Made by a program: the position numbers and the translations under genes. A DNA stretch of 59,217 nt from Spirochaetota bacterium. GTDB lineage: Bacteria > Spirochaetota > Spirochaetia > Treponematales > Treponemataceae. A model generated the notes under the pieces. It was given only the letters and a program-made list of their open reading frames with translations. It made no database searches and had not been told where the DNA came from. The stretch spans positions 1 to 59,217 of the forward strand of contig JAEEQG010000128.1 in the NCBI GenBank assembly GCA_016285185.1, given 5' to 3'. Of the stretch, positions 54,391 through 59,217 are shown in pieces (the first letter of the stretch is position 1; each line of letters opens with the position of its first letter).

Positions 54391-56310
54391 ATGACACCAA
54401 CATATTCAGCGAATAATATTCAAGTTTTAAAAGGTTTGGAAGCTGTCCGTAAAAGACCCGGTATGTATATCGGTTCAACAGGTCCGGACGGACTTCATCA
54501 TCTTGTTTATGAAGTTGTAGACAATTCAATAGATGAAGCAATGGCGGGTCATTGTGATTTAGTTACGGTTGTACTGGAAAGAGATGATATTTGCCGTGTT
54601 GAAGACAATGGACGCGGTATTCCTGTAGATATTCACCCTACTGAAGGTGTAAGTGCTCTTGAGCTTGTACTGACGCGGCTTCATGCGGGTGGTAAATTTG
54701 ACAAAGGTTCTTACAAAGTTTCAGGTGGATTACACGGTGTAGGTGTTTCCTGCGTAAATGCGCTTTCAAACTGGATGGAAGCTATAGTTTATAGAGATGG
54801 AAAAGAATACCGCCAAAAGTATGCGCAGGGTATCCCACAGACAAAAGTAGAAGAAACAGGAACTTCTGACAAGCACGGAACCGTAATACGGTGGAAAGCC
54901 GATAACACGATTTTTACTGAAACAACCACATACAATTACAGTACATTATCAAAAAGGTTGAGAGAACTCGCCTTTTTGAACAGTGGTATAAAAATTGTTT
55001 TTCGTGACGAGCGGCTAGAAAATCCAAAAGAAGAAGTTTTTCAATTTGAAGGCGGAATAACACAGTTTGTTCATTATTTGAACGAGGACAAAAAAGTAAT
55101 ACCGGAAGAACCTGTTTTTATAAAAGGTGAAGAAAACGACGTTATTACAGAACTGGCCCTTCAATATACCGATGAATATGCGGAAAACATTTATTCTTAT
55201 GTAAATGACATAAACACGCATGAAGGCGGCACACATCTTGACGGTTTTAAGAATGCGCTTACTTTCGTATTGAATAAGTTCCTTGAAAAAAACCCTAAAC
55301 TCCAAAAAAAGCTTGATAAAGACGAAAAGCTCATGGGAGACGACGTAAGAGCCGGATTAACAGCTGTTCTATCAGTAAAAGTTCCTGAGCCTCAGTTTGA
55401 AGGTCAGACAAAAACAAAACTTGGAAATACAGAAGTGCGTACTATTGTAGATGCACTGACCAAAGAAAAGCTCACGTTGTATTTTGAGCAGAATCCAAAA
55501 ATCATAGAAGCCATTCTCGAAAAAAGCCTGAACGAAGCAGCTGCCCGTATTGCCGCAAGAAAAGCAAAAGAAAACACAAGAAAAAAGTCCATGTCAGACG
55601 GCTTTGGAATGCCTGAAAAACTGGCAGATTGTTCATTGAAAAACCCTGAGCTTTGCGAAGTTTACATAGTTGAGGGAGATTCTGCGGGTGGTTCAGCAAA
55701 AAAAGGCCGCGATCCAAAAACACAGGCTATTCTGCCTCTTTGGGGAAAAATGCTCAATGTAGAAAAAGTCCGCCCCGAAAAGGTCATGAACAACGACAAG
55801 CTAGAACCAGTAATTGCTAGTTTAGGAACAGGATTTGGAAAAGATTTTGACATAGAAAAGCTGCGCTATCATAAAATCATAATCATGGCAGATGCGGATG
55901 TTGACGGTTCACATATCCGTACACTGCTATTAACATTCTTTTTCCGCTATATGCCGCAGGTTATCGAAAAGGGCTATGTGTATCTTGCAATGCCGCCTTT
56001 GTTCAAAGTTCAGGTAGGAAAAAAAGAACCGGTTTACGTATATTCGGAAGAAGAACGGGATGCTGTTCTGGAATCACTTGGAGATTTGCGCGAAAAAGCA
56101 GATGTGCAGAGGTACAAAGGTCTTGGTGAAATGGACGGAAAACAGCTTTGGGAAACCACAATGGATCCCGCCCACCGTAAAATGCGTGTTGTAACAATAC
56201 CGGACGCAATTGCCGCCGACAAAATCTTTACAGTCTGCATGGGCGAAGAAGTTGAACCCCGCCGCCGCTTTATAGAAGAAAACTCCAGCTACGCAAATTT
56301 GGATATTTAA
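54391..56310 (+). CDS. gyrB: DNA gyrase subunit B
   Basis: ATPase subunit of gyrase, 639 residues. GHKL motifs VVDNSIDEAMAG, VEDNGRGIPV and KVSGGLHGVGVS are in the N-terminal half; the TOPRIM part has EGDSAGGSAKKGRD, ILPLWGKMLNVEK and DADVDGSHI; the C-terminal region has YKGLGEMDGKQLWETTMDP. It lacks the long E. coli-type insertion. gyrA follows after a 1.3-kb insertion. Confidence 0.97.
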   Translation: MTPTYSANNIQVLKGLEAVRKRPGMYIGSTGPDGLHHLVYEVVDNSIDEAMAGHCDLVTVVLERDDICRVEDNGRGIPVDIHPTEGVSALELVLTRLHAGGKFDKGSYKVSGGLHGVGVSCVNALSNWMEAIVYRDGKEYRQKYAQGIPQTKVEETGTSDKHGTVIRWKADNTIFTETTTYNYSTLSKRLRELAFLNSGIKIVFRDERLENPKEEVFQFEGGITQFVHYLNEDKKVIPEEPVFIKGEENDVITELALQYTDEYAENIYSYVNDINTHEGGTHLDGFKNALTFVLNKFLEKNPKLQKKLDKDEKLMGDDVRAGLTAVLSVKVPEPQFEGQTKTKLGNTEVRTIVDALTKEKLTLYFEQNPKIIEAILEKSLNEAAARIAARKAKENTRKKSMSDGFGMPEKLADCSLKNPELCEVYIVEGDSAGGSAKKGRDPKTQAILPLWGKMLNVEKVRPEKVMNNDKLEPVIASLGTGFGKDFDIEKLRYHKIIIMADADVDGSHIRTLLLTFFFRYMPQVIEKGYVYLAMPPLFKVQVGKKEPVYVYSEEERDAVLESLGDLREKADVQRYKGLGEMDGKQLWETTMDPAHRKMRVVTIPDAIAADKIFTVCMGEEVEPRRRFIEENSSYANLDI

Positions 56311-56328
56311 TAACAATTTCGCAATAAT

Positions 56329-56494
56329 ATTTTGGTTAATACCCTTAACGGAAACATTTTGGAGAGTACCCTTAACATTCTACTAGGAGAGTCCTTTAAA
56401 CATTACTTGGAGAGTGTTTAAACATTGCTTGGATTATCCGTTAACATAGCTTGGAGAGTCTGTTAACACAGCTTGGATTGTTCGTTTTCCAAGC
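56329..56494 (+). repeat. Degenerate tandem repeat array, period 22-27 bp, seven units
   Basis: Seven units aligned on a TTGG/AGG core, with core spacing of 27, 25, 23, 22, 22 and 22 bases. The consensus is near CTTGGAGAGTCC followed by GTTAACA and TAG. Units 3-4 have TTTAAAC and units 5-6 have GTTAAC at the palindromic position. The last unit forms a 7-base hairpin (GCTTGGA at 56471 with TCCAAGC at 56488). The units tile without unique spacers, so it is not CRISPR. No open frame crosses it. Confidence 0.8.
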
Positions 56495-56570
56495 AGTATA
56501 AAACCATAACTTTAATGCAACTCGTTACATTATGTGATACTCTTTTTACGTACCGTAGAAGGAGATTTTT

Positions 56571-57095
56571 ATGCCGAAAATTACTTTACCAATCCTCGAA
56601 ACAGAACGACTTATTTTGCGCCCACTAACTGTAGATGACTGCGACGCGGTTTTCAAATGGACCGGCGACCCGCGAGTAAATAAATATATGATTTATCCGC
56701 TTTACAAAAGCGTAGACGAAGCAAAACCTTGGATAGAAACTCTGTACGAAGATGAAAAGAAACTGGATTACGGTTTTGTTCTTAAAAAGAACAACGAGTT
56801 GATAGGCAGCGGTGGTCTTTATTATCACGAAGATATAGATGTGTGGAGCATCGGCTATAACATCGCTTATGACCACTGGCATAACGGATACACTCCGGAA
56901 GCAATAAAAAGAATTCTCGAATACGCACAAAGAAAATATGATGTGAATATTCTTGCAGGAACATTTGCCGTAGATAACAACGGTTCCCGCCGTGTAATGG
57001 AAAAACTCGGAATGAGATTTTACGAAGACACCGAATACACCAAACTTGACGGCAGCGAAACTTTCAAGGCAAAAACTTATAGGAAAGTGTTTTAA
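56571..57095 (+). CDS. GNAT N-acetyltransferase (RimJ/RimL-like)
   Basis: A 174-residue acetyl-CoA-dependent acetyltransferase. TERLILRPLTVDD at the start, the IGSGGLYYH strand, WSIGYNIAYDHWHNGYTPEA (the acetyl-CoA loop region) and the NGSRRVMEKLGMRF ending are typical of the RimJ/RimL group that acetylates protein N-termini or small molecules. AGAAGGAG lies 7 bases before the ATG. It sits inside the gyrB-gyrA gap, which is probably an accessory insertion. Confidence 0.9.
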   Translation: MPKITLPILETERLILRPLTVDDCDAVFKWTGDPRVNKYMIYPLYKSVDEAKPWIETLYEDEKKLDYGFVLKKNNELIGSGGLYYHEDIDVWSIGYNIAYDHWHNGYTPEAIKRILEYAQRKYDVNILAGTFAVDNNGSRRVMEKLGMRFYEDTEYTKLDGSETFKAKTYRKVF

Positions 57096-57154
57096 TTATT
57101 CTTCAAACAAATATGGAATAAATGCGTAAAAACATTATAAAGTAGGTAAAGAAA

Positions 57155-57559
57155 ATGAAATACTTTCGTGTACACACTTCTGACATCGCATATCTCACAC
57201 AAAAGCCACGCGGTATTTTTACAACTGTCGGTAAACTTGTAGATGCCAAAACCCTCACAGAAGAAGAAACAGCCGAATATTGGAAACAACGTGCATACTT
57301 TGAAAAAGTACTGCCGGTTCCACAATTCTATGAACAGGGAAATCCCGATCACGCCGTTACCTGGTTCAAAAATACGGAGCAGGGAAACGACATCTGGCAA
57401 CAGCTCATATTTTACCGCCGGATGTGTGACAAGTACGGAATAAAACTTTTCAAATCCGAATGTTCCGAACTTCCCGGTAAAGTTATTTATGAAGATGATT
57501 TTCAAATAGCAGTTATAAATCAGCCGGACGATTTGCAGGTTGTTGTAAGCGAAGTATAA
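57155..57559 (+). CDS. Small conserved hypothetical protein
   Basis: A 134-residue soluble protein I cannot assign. It starts MKYFRVHTSDIAYLTQKPRG, has a charged helical middle (LTEEETAEYWKQRAYFEKVL) and a C-terminal FKSECSELPGKVIYEDDFQIAVI segment. AGGTAAAG lies before the ATG. It follows the acetyltransferase by 59 bases on the same strand, so the two may form a unit. Confidence 0.65.
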   Translation: MKYFRVHTSDIAYLTQKPRGIFTTVGKLVDAKTLTEEETAEYWKQRAYFEKVLPVPQFYEQGNPDHAVTWFKNTEQGNDIWQQLIFYRRMCDKYGIKLFKSECSELPGKVIYEDDFQIAVINQPDDLQVVVSEV

Positions 57560-57579
57560 AAACAACCGTCTTCTACCTA

Positions 57580-57608
57580 AAGACTAAAATTGCAAAAAGT
57601 TGTATAAT
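57580..57608 (+). promoter_or_regulatory. Predicted promoter of gyrA
   Basis: Perfect TATAAT at 57603-57608 with a weak AAGACT -35 at 57580-57585. The 38-base leader has GGGGAAGG near the start codon. Confidence 0.5.
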
Positions 57609-57646
57609 AAAATGATTTTAAAGGATTGTACTGGGGAAGGTAGATA

Positions 57647-59217
57647 ATGGAAGAAATCGTAACACCTGAAGGCGGAGCTTTAATTAAAATCCCGATAGAG
57701 GACGAAGTAAAACAGGCCTATATTGACTACTCAATGTCGGTTATTGTACAGCGCGCCCTGCCTGATGTTCGCGACGGACTAAAGCCTGTTCACCGCAGAA
57801 TTATGTATGCTATGGACACGCTGCATCTTACAAGCGGCGGCAAAACCAAAAAGTGTGCTACGATTGTCGGTGAAGTTTTGGGACACTACCATCCGCACGG
57901 TGATGCCTCAGTTTACGATGCATTGGTTCGACTTGGACAAGATTTTGCACAGCGCTATACTACCGTAACTCCACAGGGAAACTTTGGTACAATCGCAGGC
58001 GATCCTCCTGCAGCCTACCGTTATACCGAAGCAAAAATGTCAAAAATCACGGAAGAAATGACGGTTGATATCAACAAAGATACTGTTGATATGACACGAA
58101 ACTTTGACGACACTTGCGACGAACCAGAGGTTCTTCCCGCAAAGTTCCCGTTTCTTCTTTGTAACGGTACAACTGGTATTGCCGTTGGTATGGCAACGAA
58201 CATGCCGACCCACAACCTACGCGAGGTTGCGGACGCAATCTGCGCTTACATTGACAACAAAGAAATTTCAATAGAAGAGTTGATGCAGTATATTAAAGGT
58301 CCTGATTTTCCGACAGGCGGCATAATTTACGGCAGAGACGGAATTAAAAAAGCATATACAACAGGACGCGGAAAAATAACAATCCGCTCAAAGTTTACGA
58401 TTGAAACGGACAAACACGGCCGCGAATCAATAGTTTTTACAGAAGTTCCTTACGGTGTAAACACTACAAACATTATCCGCAGAATAAAGGAACTTGTGCG
58501 CGACAAGCAGATTGACGGTGTTGCCAACGCTAACGATGAATCTTCCGACAGAACTGGAATGCGACTTGTTGTTGACTTGAAAAAAGGTGCTGTTACTAAA
58601 ATTGTTTTGAACCAGCTTTTTTCAAAAACAGAACTCCAGTCAAACTTCGGCGTTATAAACCTAGCTCTTGTTCCTCAGGAAAAGCAGGGGACAGTCCGCT
58701 ATGATGAACCGGGGCTTCTTACTCTTCCTAAAACCTATCTAAAACCGGAAGTTCTCAACCTAAAGCAGCTGATACAGCATTTTGTAAATCACCGCGATGA
58801 GGTTATCACAAGAAGGTCAATATATGATTTGAAAGTTGCAAAACACCGTATGCATATATTGGAAGCTTTGATTACGGCAATTAATAATATTGACGAAGTT
58901 ATCAAGATTATCAAAGCGAGCCGTGATACGGAAGACGCAAAACTTCAGCTGGAAAAGAGATTTAATTTTGACGATGAACAGGCTCAGGCAATCGTTGATA
59001 TGCAGCTTAAACGCCTTACACATTTGCAGATTGAAGATCTCGAAAAGGAAATAAAGGAACTTCAGACCTGGATAGATTATCTTGAAGATTTGCTTGCTCA
59101 TCATGAAAAAGTTCTGCAGAAAATAAAAGACGAAACAATTGAAATTGCAAGAAAATACGGCGATGACCGCAAGACTGACATTGTTGCAGATGAAATAACG
59201 GAAATTAATATAGAAGA
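57647..59217 (+). CDS. gyrA: DNA gyrase subunit A (3' end outside window)
   Basis: DNA-cutting subunit of gyrase; 523 codons are present and the C-terminal wrapping domain lies beyond the window. DYSMSVIVQRALPDVRDGLKPVHRR is the family N-terminus, Tyr126 in AAYRYTE is the catalytic residue, and the coiled-coil tower follows (QAIVDMQLKRLTHLQ). The quinolone pocket reads HPHGDASVYD, with Ala87 at the position of E. coli Ser83 and Asp91 at that of Asp87. Confidence 0.97.
   Translation, partial: MEEIVTPEGGALIKIPIEDEVKQAYIDYSMSVIVQRALPDVRDGLKPVHRRIMYAMDTLHLTSGGKTKKCATIVGEVLGHYHPHGDASVYDALVRLGQDFAQRYTTVTPQGNFGTIAGDPPAAYRYTEAKMSKITEEMTVDINKDTVDMTRNFDDTCDEPEVLPAKFPFLLCNGTTGIAVGMATNMPTHNLREVADAICAYIDNKEISIEELMQYIKGPDFPTGGIIYGRDGIKKAYTTGRGKITIRSKFTIETDKHGRESIVFTEVPYGVNTTNIIRRIKELVRDKQIDGVANANDESSDRTGMRLVVDLKKGAVTKIVLNQLFSKTELQSNFGVINLALVPQEKQGTVRYDEPGLLTLPKTYLKPEVLNLKQLIQHFVNHRDEVITRRSIYDLKVAKHRMHILEALITAINNIDEVIKIIKASRDTEDAKLQLEKRFNFDDEQAQAIVDMQLKRLTHLQIEDLEKEIKELQTWIDYLEDLLAHHEKVLQKIKDETIEIARKYGDDRKTDIVADEITEINIE

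Noticed and set aside
56431-56440. TTATCCG in the repeat array as a DnaA box
   Set aside because: Only the first six bases match the nine-base box, and it is part of the repeat unit.
56329-56494. CRISPR array
   Set aside because: Units are 22-27 bases and tile directly without unique spacers; no cas genes are nearby.
57092-57565. Long antisense reading frame opposite the 134-residue protein
   Set aside because: The plus-strand gene has a ribosome site and soluble, protein-like composition; the antisense product is an aromatic-rich shadow.

Overview
This window looks like chromosomal DNA from a low-to-moderate GC spirochaete of the genus Treponema (host-associated or gut type). The evidence is protein resemblance and gene content: a malic enzyme/TrkAH/ECF block, an M3 oligoendopeptidase, a sigma-54/Enzyme I regulatory neighbourhood, spirochaete-style lipoproteins, and dnaA-dnaN-recF-DUF721 followed by rpmH-rnpA-yidD-yidC-jag. 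The genus call is inference; no rRNA is present. No insertion sequence, prophage or CRISPR array was found, and no stretch longer than about 260 bases lacks a gene or RNA.

Layout. 1-6377: a minus-strand operon, uppP > malic enzyme > ECF S component > trkA > trkH > lipid kinase (cut by the window edge). 6422-10190: a ROK regulator divergent from a proline-rich exported protein and two lipoproteins. 10170-18245: nudC, a U32-like protein, NAD synthetase, an amidohydrolase, the initiator tRNA with its own promoter and terminator, folA, a spirochaete-type unknown and a DUF2804 protein. 18325-22916: HD-GYP protein, pepF, a zinc-ribbon membrane protein, and a SPOUT methyltransferase. 23008-33423: two signalling clusters (a 1250-residue hybrid kinase plus a CheY-like protein; and a receiver-STAS protein, a hybrid kinase and a PHP phosphatase), with a J-domain protein, infA and a DksA-type zinc finger between them. 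33573-44814: ackA, DUF1015, rpoN, a PP2C-type phosphatase, a GerMN protein, then ptsI-der-merR-rsm22-like. 44865-54302: the origin-proximal minus-strand block from a dual immunophilin lipoprotein back through jag, yidC, yidD, rnpA, rpmH, DUF721, recF, dnaN and dnaA. 54391-59217: gyrB and gyrA on the plus strand, separated by a 22-bp repeat array, an acetyltransferase and a small unknown.

The likely replication origin is the AT-rich dnaA-dnaN gap (52701-52907), which carries DnaA boxes. Gene direction turns outward near dnaA/gyrB, as expected there.

The most notable pattern is in the promoters rather than in a gene. At least eight genes (ROK regulator, nudC, HD-GYP, receiver-STAS, PP2C phosphatase, GerMN, ptsI, dnaA), and probably also rpoN and DUF1015, have a sigma-70-like -10 element ending only 6-9 bases before the start codon, with no Shine-Dalgarno sequence. 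Their mRNAs should be leaderless or nearly so. Genes inside operons, and genes such as rpmH, infA and pepF, have ordinary ribosome binding sites. The leaderless set is rich in regulators, which suggests two modes of translation initiation in this organism.

Other points worth attention are the degenerate signalling domains (GGVCF in place of GGDEF, a pseudo-receiver with Asn at the acceptor site, and an HPt-like domain with Glu in place of His), the cyclophilin-FKBP fusion, the repeat array between gyrB and gyrA, and the initiator tRNA placed directly after folA.
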